Shown: piece after piece, positions 7,546 to 16,587 of the stretch
Numbering within the stretch: the stretch's first letter is position 1
How the letters are laid out: each line of letters starts with the position of its first letter
Assembly: GCA_965224785.1 (NCBI GenBank)
Contig: OZ245062.1
Span: forward strand, 2,232,001-2,296,000
Direction of reading: 5' to 3'
Length of the DNA stretch: 64,000 bases
Source of the DNA: JALSNL01 sp036479585
GTDB taxonomy: Bacteria; Bacteroidota; Ignavibacteria; Ignavibacteriales; Melioribacteraceae
Program-made: the position numbers and the translations under genes
Notes under the pieces: generated by a model
Databases searched by the model: none
The model's input: only the letters and a program-made list of their open reading frames with translations
Told to the model about the DNA's origin: nothing

Positions 7546-8172
7546 TTAATTCAAACTAGAACTCAAACTTCGTTTCTCCGGTACAGCTTTTAATACTATT
7601 GTTGCTGAGTGTCCGAACTTAATAAGGATATATTTTATATTTTCTTTAGCAATATCTAATTTAGTTCCAGCTTTATTATAGTCTCTAACAACAGAATTAA
7701 ACATTCTGTCTGTATCAGTATAATTATTAGATGCTGTTAATGATTGCATTAAATTAGTAGGTAATCCTAAAGAAAGTTCCAGTTTAGAATTTGGTTTTAT
7801 TTTTCTTCTACTAGTATATTTTATTCTATCCCCTTTTTCTAATCGATATTCTTTTTCATCTGTTACAATAACATAATCATCAACATTATAATTAAGCGGA
7901 ATTTCTTTATCAGTTTTATTTTCAATAATAATTTTCACATCATTAATACTAACTTCAGCCCAAGCAGATAATTTCGGTTCCATCATAATAGAATTTTTAT
8001 AACTAATTCCATCTTTAACTGAGTAGCCAACTATCTCAAAACTTTGTTCATCAAGTGGATGCATTTTAATTCCGAAAAAATCATTTACCGGATTTGAAGT
8101 TCCACACGAAGTAATAACTAGAATTAAAAAAATATAGATGGAAATTTTTAAAAATCTCTCTCTCTTTTTCAT
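7546..8172 (-). CDS. Lipoprotein of unknown function
   Basis: A 208-residue protein with a lipoprotein signal: hydrophobic IYIFLILVITSC with the lipobox cysteine near residue 23. The mature part has no family I recognise; it contains a beta-rich central region (VKIIIENKTDKEIPLNYNV) like a small extracytoplasmic beta-sandwich. The gene appears monocistronic, with AAAGGAG ahead of the ATG, and a palindromic repeat region lies upstream. Confidence 0.6.
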   Translation of the reverse strand: MKKRERFLKISIYIFLILVITSCGTSNPVNDFFGIKMHPLDEQSFEIVGYSVKDGISYKNSIMMEPKLSAWAEVSINDVKIIIENKTDKEIPLNYNVDDYVIVTDEKEYRLEKGDRIKYTSRRKIKPNSKLELSLGLPTNLMQSLTASNNYTDTDRMFNSVVRDYNKAGTKLDIAKENIKYILIKFGHSATIVLKAVPEKRSLSSSLN

Positions 8173-8267
8173 TGTAAACTCCTTTAGTTTAAGTTTCAGA
8201 ATACGAATATCTATGTGGTAATAATATTTATATCTTGAAGCAAAAGAGGTTTTGAAATTTTAATAAT

Positions 8268-8383
8268 TGTCATCTAGTTTAGATACTCGAATCTCTGGTA
8301 TGAAGCGAGTACGAGATTCCCCTCCTAACAAAATGGCGGGCAAGCTGGTCTTCTTTCAAAAAACTAAAGAAACCGGAATGACA
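8268..8383. repeat. Palindromic intergenic repeat, copy R1
   Basis: In the 306-nt gap between the lipoprotein and transporter genes. It begins TGTCAT and ends CCGGAATGACA. An inner block (about 8316-8347, gattccc... ggcgggcaagctg) is closely similar to one at 25014-25046. No ORF is present in the gap. Confidence 0.6.
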
Positions 8384-8478
8384 AACTGATAGTTTATTTT
8401 TGTCCGTGAATTATAAAATATTTTCATCAATGACAATCTTTATACAACTATCCAAAACCTTCTAATACTAATATTTTC

Positions 8479-9957
8479 TTAAACTCGTTCCTTTGGTTTG
8501 ATTACTAAATTATCATAAATAAACAATGCCAATATTGTTACAACTCCGATACCAACAATTACATACCAAATTTTATTTGGTTGGTAAGTATCCCAAATCA
8601 ATTGCGTCATCTGTGTTTGAGTCATTTCAAGTTTTTCGGATGCAAGAGAAAAGTAATCATTCTTAGTAAAATTTTTAGAAATCTCTGGCATTCCTAATCC
8701 TCTATTTCCCATTTCAGTTTTTAGCAAACTTAGTTTATCCGACCAAGCTTGGTAAAGATTTCCAGAAATAAAAGTTGTTAATAAATTTCCAGCAAACACG
8801 GGAACGAAGTATGTCCCCATATATAAAGCCTCTTTTCCTTTAGGAGAAATAAGAGCTATAAATGATGAAAAAGTTGGATTCGTCATCATCTCGCCAACTG
8901 CAAAAATAACAATTCCAAGAATTGTAAAAAGACCATTGCCTGTGAAAAAAGTAATTCCAATACCTAACGCTGCAACAATAAAACCAGTAATCATAGCACT
9001 TACATGACGCATTTTTAATACGTAGAAAGAGACTAACAATTGTAACAATACAATTGCACCAGCATCAATATTGATAAGCATTTCGGGGTTTACAGATGTT
9101 CCACCACCACTCATAAAACTTGCTAACCAAGGTGATAGTTGTGCAATAGAATCGTGCAGTGCGGATGTATCAATCCAATCTTCTATGAAAGTAGGAAGTG
9201 TATAAAATAGCTGATTAAACATTGTCCAAAATCCTACCATAATTACCAATAGTACAGATAGGCGACTATCCTTAACAGCTTCCCATATATTTTTTAACGC
9301 ACTAACTATTGCTTGAGAAATTGTTTCATCATTTTTAACTCTTTCTGGTTCTTTGAAGAAAAATATTACAATCAACAAATTAATAAAAATGACAACTGCT
9401 GCTTGAATGAAAACAATTTTCCATCCATATTGTGTTCTAAGTGTTGATGAAAAAGATGGCCCAATAAATCCGCCAATATTTACCATCATATAAAAAATAC
9501 CAAAGCCAAGTGTGGAGTTGGACTTATCCGTTGACTTAGTAACAATAGCAGAAGCAACAGGCTTAAATATTGCAGCACCAACTGCAACATATAAGAAAAC
9601 TAAAAAGACACTTGAGTAACTTGTTACTTCACCCATAAAATAATAACCAGTTATTAGCATTACGTAGGCAATAATAAGCGAAAGTTTATACCCAATTTTA
9701 TCTGAAATTACTCCAGTGAAAAGTGGTAGCAAATAAAGGATGGCGGTAACAAAACCCATTATTTGTCCTTTCTCTATATGAGTAAAACCTAATGCTCCTT
9801 CGTCAGTAGAACCAGTTAGATAGAGAGCTAAAACTGCAAACAAACCATACCAAGCCCAGCGTTCAAAAAGCTCCATTGTACTAGCAATCCAAAAAGGTTT
9901 TGTAAAAGATCCCATCAATTGTGAGAAGCCTTGCTTTTCACTATTTTTATCTGCCAT
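8479..9957 (-). CDS. POT/PTR-like major facilitator transporter
   Basis: A 492-residue integral membrane protein with about 12-14 hydrophobic segments. The motif ELFERWAWYGLFAVLALYL near residue 29 matches the ExxER-F-YYG signature of proton-dependent oligopeptide transporters, and DKIGYKLSLI is the MFS loop 2-3 motif. A periplasmic or extra loop near residues 255-285 separates the two halves. It probably imports di/tripeptides with protons, though some family members carry other solutes. The C-terminus IKPKERV is cytoplasmic. It lies just downstream of murB (14-nt gap), perhaps co-transcribed. Confidence 0.8.
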   Translation of the reverse strand: MADKNSEKQGFSQLMGSFTKPFWIASTMELFERWAWYGLFAVLALYLTGSTDEGALGFTHIEKGQIMGFVTAILYLLPLFTGVISDKIGYKLSLIIAYVMLITGYYFMGEVTSYSSVFLVFLYVAVGAAIFKPVASAIVTKSTDKSNSTLGFGIFYMMVNIGGFIGPSFSSTLRTQYGWKIVFIQAAVVIFINLLIVIFFFKEPERVKNDETISQAIVSALKNIWEAVKDSRLSVLLVIMVGFWTMFNQLFYTLPTFIEDWIDTSALHDSIAQLSPWLASFMSGGGTSVNPEMLINIDAGAIVLLQLLVSFYVLKMRHVSAMITGFIVAALGIGITFFTGNGLFTILGIVIFAVGEMMTNPTFSSFIALISPKGKEALYMGTYFVPVFAGNLLTTFISGNLYQAWSDKLSLLKTEMGNRGLGMPEISKNFTKNDYFSLASEKLEMTQTQMTQLIWDTYQPNKIWYVIVGIGVVTILALFIYDNLVIKPKERV

Positions 9958-9971
9958 ACTTACCTCAATTA

Positions 9972-10985
9972 TTATATAATGTTTACTTCTGTTTCTAACT
10001 TTATCATAAATTTTTCATAAATATAATTTTGTATATCTTTTGATAAATCACATATTTCTTGTCCAGTACCATTTCCATAATTTACTAGAACCAATGCTTG
10101 CTTATCGTGAACGCCAACATTTCCAAATCGTTTTCCTTTAAGACCAGACTGTTCTATTAGCCAGCCAGCAGGGACTTTATAAGTTTGTTCTTGTAATGGA
10201 AAATAAACTAGGTCGTCAAACTTTTCTTTTAGATATTCAAAATGTTTTCTATCAATTATAGGGTTTTTAAAAAAGCTTCCTGCATTCCCAATTATATCGG
10301 GATTTGGTAATTTACTTTCTCTAATATCGATAACCAATTCTCTTACATTTTTAATATTTAATTCTTTGGGTTTTTTGTTTTTTAATTTTTCTTGTAAGGC
10401 TCTATACGATGTTTTTAACTTTGGAATTAAACTAAGTTTGATTGTAACTTTTGTAATTAGAAATTTATTTTTCATCTCAGTTTTGAATATGCTATTCCGG
10501 TAATCAAAATTACAATCATTATGGTAATAAGTTTTTTTATCTCCGGTTTTAAGATTGTAACCATCAAGTTTATAAAACACTTCATCAAATTCTACTCCGT
10601 AAGCACCTATATTTTGAATAGGTGCAGCTCCAACTGTTCCTGGAATTAAAGATAAATTTTCTATTCCTCCATACTCTTTTTCAACTGCATACTTTACTAA
10701 ATCATCCCACAACACTCCACTTCCAACTTCAAGATATATGTGTTCTTTCTCTTTGTTTAATTCTTTAATACCTTTTATTTCAGATTTTAATATTGTTCCA
10801 TCATAATCTTTTGTGAATAAGATATTACTTCCACCACCAAGTATTAAAATATTTTCAAAAGAATTAATTTTAGCAAGAGACTTTTCTATATCGTCTTCAC
10901 CCTCAATAATGATAAGGCTTTTAGCGTTTGCATCTATTCCAAAAGTGTTTAGTTTTTTTAATGATATGTTGTTTTTAATTTTCAT
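9972..10985 (-). CDS. murB: UDP-N-acetylenolpyruvoylglucosamine reductase (MurB)
   Basis: FAD/NADPH-dependent reductase that makes UDP-MurNAc in peptidoglycan precursor synthesis. The N-terminal FAD domain shows NTFGIDANAKSL and the ILGGGSNILF loop (about residues 46-56), followed by NLSLIPGTVGAAPIQNIGAYG around residues 104-125. The catalytic serine lies in IGNAGSFFKNP near residue 235, and the C-terminal domain contains PAGWLIEQSGLKG. Length is normal for a type I MurB. ATG start with the next gene (transporter) close downstream. Confidence 0.95.
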   Translation of the reverse strand: MKIKNNISLKKLNTFGIDANAKSLIIIEGEDDIEKSLAKINSFENILILGGGSNILFTKDYDGTILKSEIKGIKELNKEKEHIYLEVGSGVLWDDLVKYAVEKEYGGIENLSLIPGTVGAAPIQNIGAYGVEFDEVFYKLDGYNLKTGDKKTYYHNDCNFDYRNSIFKTEMKNKFLITKVTIKLSLIPKLKTSYRALQEKLKNKKPKELNIKNVRELVIDIRESKLPNPDIIGNAGSFFKNPIIDRKHFEYLKEKFDDLVYFPLQEQTYKVPAGWLIEQSGLKGKRFGNVGVHDKQALVLVNYGNGTGQEICDLSKDIQNYIYEKFMIKLETEVNII

Positions 10986-11015
10986 ATTTATTTTGTTTCA
11001 ACGTATTGTAATTTT

Positions 11016-11116
11016 TGTTATTCTCAGCCCCGCTTAAAAAACACGGGATAAATTTTGACTGGTAATTTGCTATCTTTTAATTACTGGATTCCCGATAGGA
11101 ACATTCGAGAATGACA
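11016..11116. repeat. Palindromic intergenic repeat, copy R2
   Basis: Ends TGTTATTCTC and GAGAATGACA form a near-perfect terminal inverted repeat (9 of 10). The inner part contains ACTGGATTCCCG. It fills the gap between murB and comEC. Confidence 0.6.
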
Positions 11117-11126
11117 AACAAAAAGT

Positions 11127-13505
11127 TTATTCTCTCCAATTTACATTTCTAATTGTTTCACCATCAGAGCTTAGTATAATTGCTCCTTCTTTATCTGTCC
11201 TTCTAATCGTAATATTTCGTTTTACTAATCTTTCTACAACAACTGGTGATGGATGTTTGAACTTGTTCATTACTCCGGCACTTATTATTCCTATTTTAGG
11301 ATTTACTAAATCTAAAAAAGCTTCTGTACTAGATGTTTTACTTCCGTGATGTCCAACTTTTAACACATCAGCTTTAAGGAAACTTTTATAATTATTTACA
11401 AGTTCATATTCCCCTTCTACTTCAACATCTCCAACAAATAAAAAAGAAGTTTTTCCATACACTAATTTAATAATTCCACTCCGATTATTTATATCCAAAG
11501 ATTTATAATTTACATCAGAAGTATCATTTAGGAAGTATAGACTACAACCGCCAATATTTATTTTGCTTCTATCAAAATAAGAAAATTTTATGTTTTTCAT
11601 TTCTAAATAATTTTCAAGAACTATATCTTTGTTAGATTCTCCACTAATGGTTTTATAGATTTGCTTAACCTTTCCTTTTGTCAATAAAGAAACAAAACCT
11701 CCGTAATGGTCAGAATCTAGATGAGTTATAAATCCATAGTCTAATTTTTCAATCCCAAAATGATTTAGTAGTGGTAATATAACACGTTCTCCATTATCAA
11801 AATAGTCAGTTCTATTTCCGGCATCAATAAGTGCGGTTTTGCCATTTGGGAATTTAATTAAAATCGCATCACCTTGACCAACATCAATAGTAGCAATGGT
11901 TAACTCACCTTCTGGCAAAAGTGATTTATCATCTAATGAGAAATAAATTGGCATTGAAATAATAGTGAAGAGAGCTAAAAGTACAAAAACAAATCTCCTA
12001 TTTATTTTAGATGATACAAACACAATAAATATTAGAAAACTGTAAAATATAATTCCATCAATAAAAGAAAAGTTAAAAACGTTTACAAAAGCAAAACTCA
12101 GTTGACTTACACTCTCCACAAAATAATAAAGGAAATCAATCAACATTATATTTGAAGATGCAATAATATTTGCAAGCCAAAAGTTAATTGAAGAAATGAC
12201 TAAAGTTAAAATCCCAATCAATACAATAATTCCTATTAGTGGAATTACAATTAGATTAGTAAACAATGAAACCAAAGCTAATTTGTTAAAATAAATAATA
12301 GTAAATGGAAGCGTACCTATTTGTGCAGATAAAGAGACTGCTGAAAACAAAAGAATTTTCTTAGAAAAATCATTAATACTCATCGGTTTAATTTTTCTTT
12401 CAAACATTGGATAAAGAATTAGAATAGACAAGACCGCCGAAAATGACAAAAGAAAACCAGGATTAAACAACTCATAAGGATTTAGAATTAATATTATTAG
12501 TGCTGCAATTGCGAGTGAGTTAAATCCATTTGAACTTCTGTTTGATAATTTAGCAATTAGAAAAACTACTGCCATTACTGTTGCTCTAAATACGGAAGGA
12601 TGTCCTCCAGTTAAAATGAGAAATAGAGTTACACCAATAATTGTAAAAATATATCGCAATCTAATATCTAATCTGCCAAACATAAAAAACAAAATTAGAG
12701 AAATAAAACCAACGTGCAATCCGGAAACAGCAAGGACATGAATTACTCCAGTGTTCATAAACGTTTGCTTTACATTATAGTCAATGTCCCCTCTATCGGC
12801 TAACAGTAAGCCCTTTAGCAATGCTGCGGTTTTTTGTGGATGCAATAATTTTATTATTTTATCAATATATTTTCTTACAATAAATATTGAATTAAATATT
12901 TTGTCAGTTTCGGAATTTGTAATTTCTACAGTTTCAAGTTTGTAACAATTTGCCAATCCACTAATTCCCTTTCTGAATAAATAATTTTCATAATTAAATT
13001 CAAACGGATTTCTTTGATTTTTTGCTCTCCTAATTGTACCAACAAATGATATTTCGTTTCCAATTTCTAAGTTGGAATATATTTCACTCACATTGCTTGT
13101 AGTATCTTTCCAAAAATTACAAAGGAATATCTTATCTTCAATCTCTTTTGTTTTTATATCATTAATTGATTCTAACGAAATCTCAAACGAGAGTTTTTTG
13201 TTTTGTATCAAATTTATTTTAGATACTGTTCCAACCACTTTTGTATTTCTTAATTTTTCTAGTTTAAATGGATATGTAACTTCTTCAGTTTGGAGTAAGG
13301 AAAAGTAAAAAGCACTAGTTAGAGAAATTAAAGGGAATATAAAATATGTGAAGTATTTAAGATTTGTAATCTTGGAAACAATTACAACAACTATAAGAAT
13401 TACACTTGCAATTAATATTGAGGCTGGTTCTATATTAAATTGGTATTGGAATAATATTCCGATAACAAAAAATATAGTAAATTTTATTGAAGGATAGTTT
13501 TGCAT
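11127..13505 (-). CDS. comEC: ComEC/Rec2-type DNA internalisation protein
   Basis: A 792-residue protein of the DNA-uptake channel family. The N-terminal third has membrane segments and a soluble OB-like DUF4131 region (residues about 30-190). The central competence domain carries GVIHVLAVSGLHVGFISLI near residue 253 and many membrane helices. The C-terminal metallo-beta-lactamase-like domain begins ATIDVGQGDAILI and shows HLDSDHYGG and VGHHGSKTSS, which bind metal in the nuclease domain. All three expected parts are present and the length is normal, so it looks intact. It would carry single-stranded DNA across the inner membrane during natural transformation. Confidence 0.93.
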   Translation of the reverse strand: MQNYPSIKFTIFFVIGILFQYQFNIEPASILIASVILIVVVIVSKITNLKYFTYFIFPLISLTSAFYFSLLQTEEVTYPFKLEKLRNTKVVGTVSKINLIQNKKLSFEISLESINDIKTKEIEDKIFLCNFWKDTTSNVSEIYSNLEIGNEISFVGTIRRAKNQRNPFEFNYENYLFRKGISGLANCYKLETVEITNSETDKIFNSIFIVRKYIDKIIKLLHPQKTAALLKGLLLADRGDIDYNVKQTFMNTGVIHVLAVSGLHVGFISLILFFMFGRLDIRLRYIFTIIGVTLFLILTGGHPSVFRATVMAVVFLIAKLSNRSSNGFNSLAIAALIILILNPYELFNPGFLLSFSAVLSILILYPMFERKIKPMSINDFSKKILLFSAVSLSAQIGTLPFTIIYFNKLALVSLFTNLIVIPLIGIIVLIGILTLVISSINFWLANIIASSNIMLIDFLYYFVESVSQLSFAFVNVFNFSFIDGIIFYSFLIFIVFVSSKINRRFVFVLLALFTIISMPIYFSLDDKSLLPEGELTIATIDVGQGDAILIKFPNGKTALIDAGNRTDYFDNGERVILPLLNHFGIEKLDYGFITHLDSDHYGGFVSLLTKGKVKQIYKTISGESNKDIVLENYLEMKNIKFSYFDRSKINIGGCSLYFLNDTSDVNYKSLDINNRSGIIKLVYGKTSFLFVGDVEVEGEYELVNNYKSFLKADVLKVGHHGSKTSSTEAFLDLVNPKIGIISAGVMNKFKHPSPVVVERLVKRNITIRRTDKEGAIILSSDGETIRNVNWRE

Positions 13506-13531
13506 TATTTCCCGACAACTAACTTCTCATT

Positions 13532-13629
13532 TGTCATTTCCGAATGTTTGTATCGGAAATCCACTAAGCTTTTTACTGGATTCCCAATCAAAGTTAATCC
13601 CGTGTTTTTAAGCATGGATGGGAATGACA
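13532..13629. repeat. Palindromic intergenic repeat, copy R3
   Basis: Starts TGTCATTTCCGA and ends GGGAATGACA, with internal ACTGGATTCCCAATC. It lies in the 218-nt gap upstream of comEC. Confidence 0.55.
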
Positions 13630-13723
13630 ATAAATATTAAGATTGACCAATTGTAATTATAAAATATTTTTCTTAATTCCTACCAAATGGATTCTTTCAA
13701 ACAAGTAATAATAATTGCAGACT

Positions 13724-14623
13724 TTAATAAAGTTCAAGAATAGCATTCCTTATTTGTGAAATATTTGATATTTTTTTTGATAACTGTTCTGCATCCTTAC
13801 CAGCAGTAATTGTTAAAGCCGGATTTGTTGTATGCGACTTTATTGAAATATCTTCTAAGTTTCCGTGATCTGAACAAACTATTAAATTATAGTCCTTAGG
13901 TAAATTTTCAAATAGATATAATAAAAATCTATCCAACACTTTTAATCGTTCCTCCAAAGTTTCACTCTCTCTTCCATGACCAAGTAAATCAGTTTGGAAA
14001 TGTTCAAACAAAGTGAAGTGATTTTTTGAAGCAATTTTTAATAATCTTTTTGCAGCTGTTTCTGGTTTAACAACTTTTATGTTATACTTCAAATTTTGTA
14101 CCCATCGCGAGTTATCAATTTCTGCACTAAGTGCATTACCTCTGATAAGATTAGATTTCGTAAGTAATTTCACATTACTATATCTACAACTTAAACTTGT
14201 TACACTCATTCGTTTAGAGCCATCTTTTATATAATCAAAAAATATTTTAGGATAGGCATTAACAAAAACTACTTTCTTTTTCATCTCTAAAAAATTTTTG
14301 AAAATATTTTCTTCTCTAATAATTGGCAACAATTTTGAATGTGGATAAGGACCAAAATGTTTTCCTAATATTTTGGATGCATTTACTCCACAAAATATGG
14401 ATGTTTGTCCGGTTCCACTTTGAGGTAAATTTGGCATTCCCATAATTGCATCTGTGGGAAAGATGAAACGATTATTTTTTGAAATTGTTTTATTACCAAG
14501 ATGCGGGATTGCATCGAAAAGTTTTGTGAAAGTTTGAAAATTATACTTAAAGAAAGGATTAGAATTTGCATCAGCTTTACCAATACCAACACCATCTAGA
14601 AATATAAGAATTGTTGATTGCAA
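13724..14623 (-). CDS. Alkaline phosphatase-superfamily metalloenzyme (phosphoglycerate mutase-like)
   Basis: A 299-residue metalloenzyme of the iPGM/alkaline phosphatase fold. Visible metal and nucleophile motifs: FLDGVGIGKAD at the N-terminus, the SGTGQTS nucleophile loop near residue 68, DLLGHGRESE near residue 212, and CSDHGNLED followed by SHTTNPAL near the C-terminus. It is much shorter than true cofactor-independent phosphoglycerate mutase (about 510 residues), lacking the transferase insert, so the substrate is unknown. The start is TTG: GGAG lies 7 nt upstream and no better ATG exists before the first metal motif. Confidence 0.8.
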   Translation of the reverse strand: MQSTILIFLDGVGIGKADANSNPFFKYNFQTFTKLFDAIPHLGNKTISKNNRFIFPTDAIMGMPNLPQSGTGQTSIFCGVNASKILGKHFGPYPHSKLLPIIREENIFKNFLEMKKKVVFVNAYPKIFFDYIKDGSKRMSVTSLSCRYSNVKLLTKSNLIRGNALSAEIDNSRWVQNLKYNIKVVKPETAAKRLLKIASKNHFTLFEHFQTDLLGHGRESETLEERLKVLDRFLLYLFENLPKDYNLIVCSDHGNLEDISIKSHTTNPALTITAGKDAEQLSKKISNISQIRNAILELY

Positions 14624-14664
14624 ATTTTTGCTCCGTAATATTTATGACAATACACACAACTAAA

Positions 14665-14774
14665 TGTCATTGTGAGATTTCTGTTTTTTAGAAATCGTGG
14701 CAATCTGTTAATATGTAAGCTCATCTATTATGTGGCAGATTGCTTCGTCAGAAACAACACTTCTCGCAATGACA
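14665..14774. repeat. Palindromic repeat, copy R4 (CTCGCAATGACA type)
   Basis: TGTCATTGTGAG and CTCGCAATGACA form 11 of 12 terminal inverted bases; the interior contains GGCAATCTG and CAGATTGCTTCGTC, which pair in part. This class is widespread in bacterial intergenic DNA. Confidence 0.65.
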
Positions 14775-14788
14775 TCTTTTTCTCTATT

Positions 14789-14888
14789 TGTCATATTGAA
14801 GGAGTGTTCTTTATAACTGCAATATCTCGGCAAGTAATGAAATCGAGATTCTTCATTTCGACACAAAACGTCTCCATTCAGAATGACA
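14789..14888. repeat. Palindromic repeat, copy R5 (TCATTTCGAC type)
   Basis: Begins TGTCATATTGAAG and ends CAGAATGACA, with the internal pair ATATCTCGG / AATCGAGATT. It lies 14 nt from R4; together they fill the 299-nt gap between the metalloenzyme and dtd. Confidence 0.6.
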
Positions 14889-14922
14889 AATCTTAGTAAA
14901 GCTATAAAATAATAATTGTAAA

Positions 14923-15372
14923 TTACTTTGACTCAACCAAAACCGTTACAGGTCCATCGTTAATAATTTCCACTTCCATCATTGCCCCGAAAATTCCTTC
15001 TTTAACTTTTGTTTCACCTAAAATATTTTTGAGCTTCTCGGCAAAGTAGTTGTAAAGTTCTTCTGCTTCATCTGGTTTTGCAGCTTTATTAAAACTAGGT
15101 CTATTCCCTTTTCTTGTATCTCCGTATAAAGTAAATTGAGATATTAATAAGACCTCTCCATCAATATCTTTTATTGACAAATTCATTTTTTCATTTTCAT
15201 CTTCAAATATTCTTAGGTTGGAACATTTCTCTGCTACATATTCAACTTCTTTACTTGTGTCATCTTCGCTTATACCAAGAAGTATAACCATTCCTCTACT
15301 AATTTGTTTTGAATATGATTCCGAAATAATATTTACAGAACCTTTAGAAACTCTTTGGATTAAGGCTCTCAT
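14923..15372 (-). CDS. dtd: D-aminoacyl-tRNA deacylase
   Basis: A 149-residue homodimeric enzyme that hydrolyses D-aminoacyl-tRNA. It starts MRALIQRVSKGSV, has the catalytic-site SQFTLYGDTRKGNRPSF block near residue 77, and the GPVTV (Gly-cisPro) chirality motif near the C-terminus. Length and motifs are canonical. The start overlaps the prmC stop by 4 nt (ATGA), so the two are translationally coupled. Confidence 0.96.
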   Translation of the reverse strand: MRALIQRVSKGSVNIISESYSKQISRGMVILLGISEDDTSKEVEYVAEKCSNLRIFEDENEKMNLSIKDIDGEVLLISQFTLYGDTRKGNRPSFNKAAKPDEAEELYNYFAEKLKNILGETKVKEGIFGAMMEVEIINDGPVTVLVESK

Positions 15373-16223
15373 TCAAGCTCTCCATAAACGATACGATCTA
15401 TTGATGCATAATCTTTTACAATTTCAATGTTAGCAAAATTATTTTTAAGCATAATTTCTTTCACTTTTTCAGATTGACCAATTCCAACTTCAAAATATAA
15501 TTTACCTTTTGGGTTTAGTAAGTCCTTTGCTTCCACAGAAATTTTATCATAGAAAGTAAATCCATTTGCAAAATCTGTTAACGCATTTTTGGGTTCGTGA
15601 TTTGTAATTTCTTTCTGTAAGGTTTTGTATTCTTCATCACTAACATAAGGTGGATTTGAAACTATAACATCAAACTTCCCAAGCACATCTAAATCAGTTT
15701 TCAAAATATCTTTAGTTAGAAAAGTAATTCTAGTTTCTAAATTTTGAGCAAGAGAATTTTCTTTTGCAACTTCAATTGCTTTCTCATTTATATCTATCGA
15801 AACACCTTCTGTATTATCAATATTTTTAACTAGTGCAATTATAATATTACCCGAACCGGAACCAACATCTAATATTCTTAAATTCTGCTGTCCGTTTGTA
15901 TTAGTAATTATATTCTCAACCAAAAGTTCAGTCTCTGGTCTTGGAATTAGTACATTAGGATTTACCTTAAACATCAAGCCATAAAACTCAACTTCACCAA
16001 CAATGTATTGAAGCGGTTCACCCTTTCCTCTTCTTGCAATATAATCTCTATATTTATCAATTTCATCTTTTGCCAAAGGTTGGTCAAACTTCAGATACAA
16101 ATCCATTCTTTTGCAATTCAATATATCAGCTAAAAGTAAATCAGCATTTATTCTTGCTTCTTCAATTCCTTTTTTTTCAAGGTAGTCTTTTGATAATTCT
16201 ATTGCGGAAAGTACGTTTAGCAT
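15369..16223 (-). CDS. prmC: Peptide chain release factor N5-glutamine methyltransferase
   Basis: Methylates the GGQ glutamine of release factors RF1 and RF2. A 284-residue protein with the N-terminal helical bundle (residues 1-80), SAM-binding motif ILDVGSGSGNIIIAL near residue 118 and the catalytic NPPYVSDEEY near residue 190. Length is normal. Followed by dtd with a 4-nt overlap. Confidence 0.95.
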   Translation of the reverse strand: MLNVLSAIELSKDYLEKKGIEEARINADLLLADILNCKRMDLYLKFDQPLAKDEIDKYRDYIARRGKGEPLQYIVGEVEFYGLMFKVNPNVLIPRPETELLVENIITNTNGQQNLRILDVGSGSGNIIIALVKNIDNTEGVSIDINEKAIEVAKENSLAQNLETRITFLTKDILKTDLDVLGKFDVIVSNPPYVSDEEYKTLQKEITNHEPKNALTDFANGFTFYDKISVEAKDLLNPKGKLYFEVGIGQSEKVKEIMLKNNFANIEIVKDYASIDRIVYGELE

Positions 16224-16587
16224 AAATCTGATTCCAAAACTTTGTAAATAAGTAAGTAAATATTTTCATTCAATTTTATATTCTAAGTTAACAAATTATT
16301 CTAAAAAGAATGAAGTTCATCTAAAGGTATTTTCAATATGATTCAATTTTAGATAGAACAAATTATCAAAGTGAAATTATACGAAACATATTTATTTAGA
16401 TATTGTACAATATGCAAGGATAGATTGATGGTTTGACAAATTTAGTTTAGTACTGTATTTTGGGAATGTTCTTTACCATTAGGTTTGGAATATAAAAAGG
16501 TTTTTGACGTTGAACCCGTAAATCAACGTCATTTTTGTTTTAAAACGGAAGTAAATTAACTGTTTATACTATTGAGAATATGTAAAT
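16224..16587. other. Intergenic region between prmC and hsdS
   Basis: 364 nt. It holds the hsd terminator hairpin at 16505-16531 and a perfect 14-bp palindrome (atattgtacaatat) at 16400-16413; the prmC promoter should lie in the first 100 nt. No ORF was supported. Confidence 0.5.
16505..16541. terminator. Terminator hairpin at the end of the hsd operon
   Basis: Perfect 9-bp stem tgacgttga (16505-16513) and tcaacgtca (16523-16531), flanked by T-rich tracts on both strands. It lies about 57 nt past the hsdS stop codon. Confidence 0.7.
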
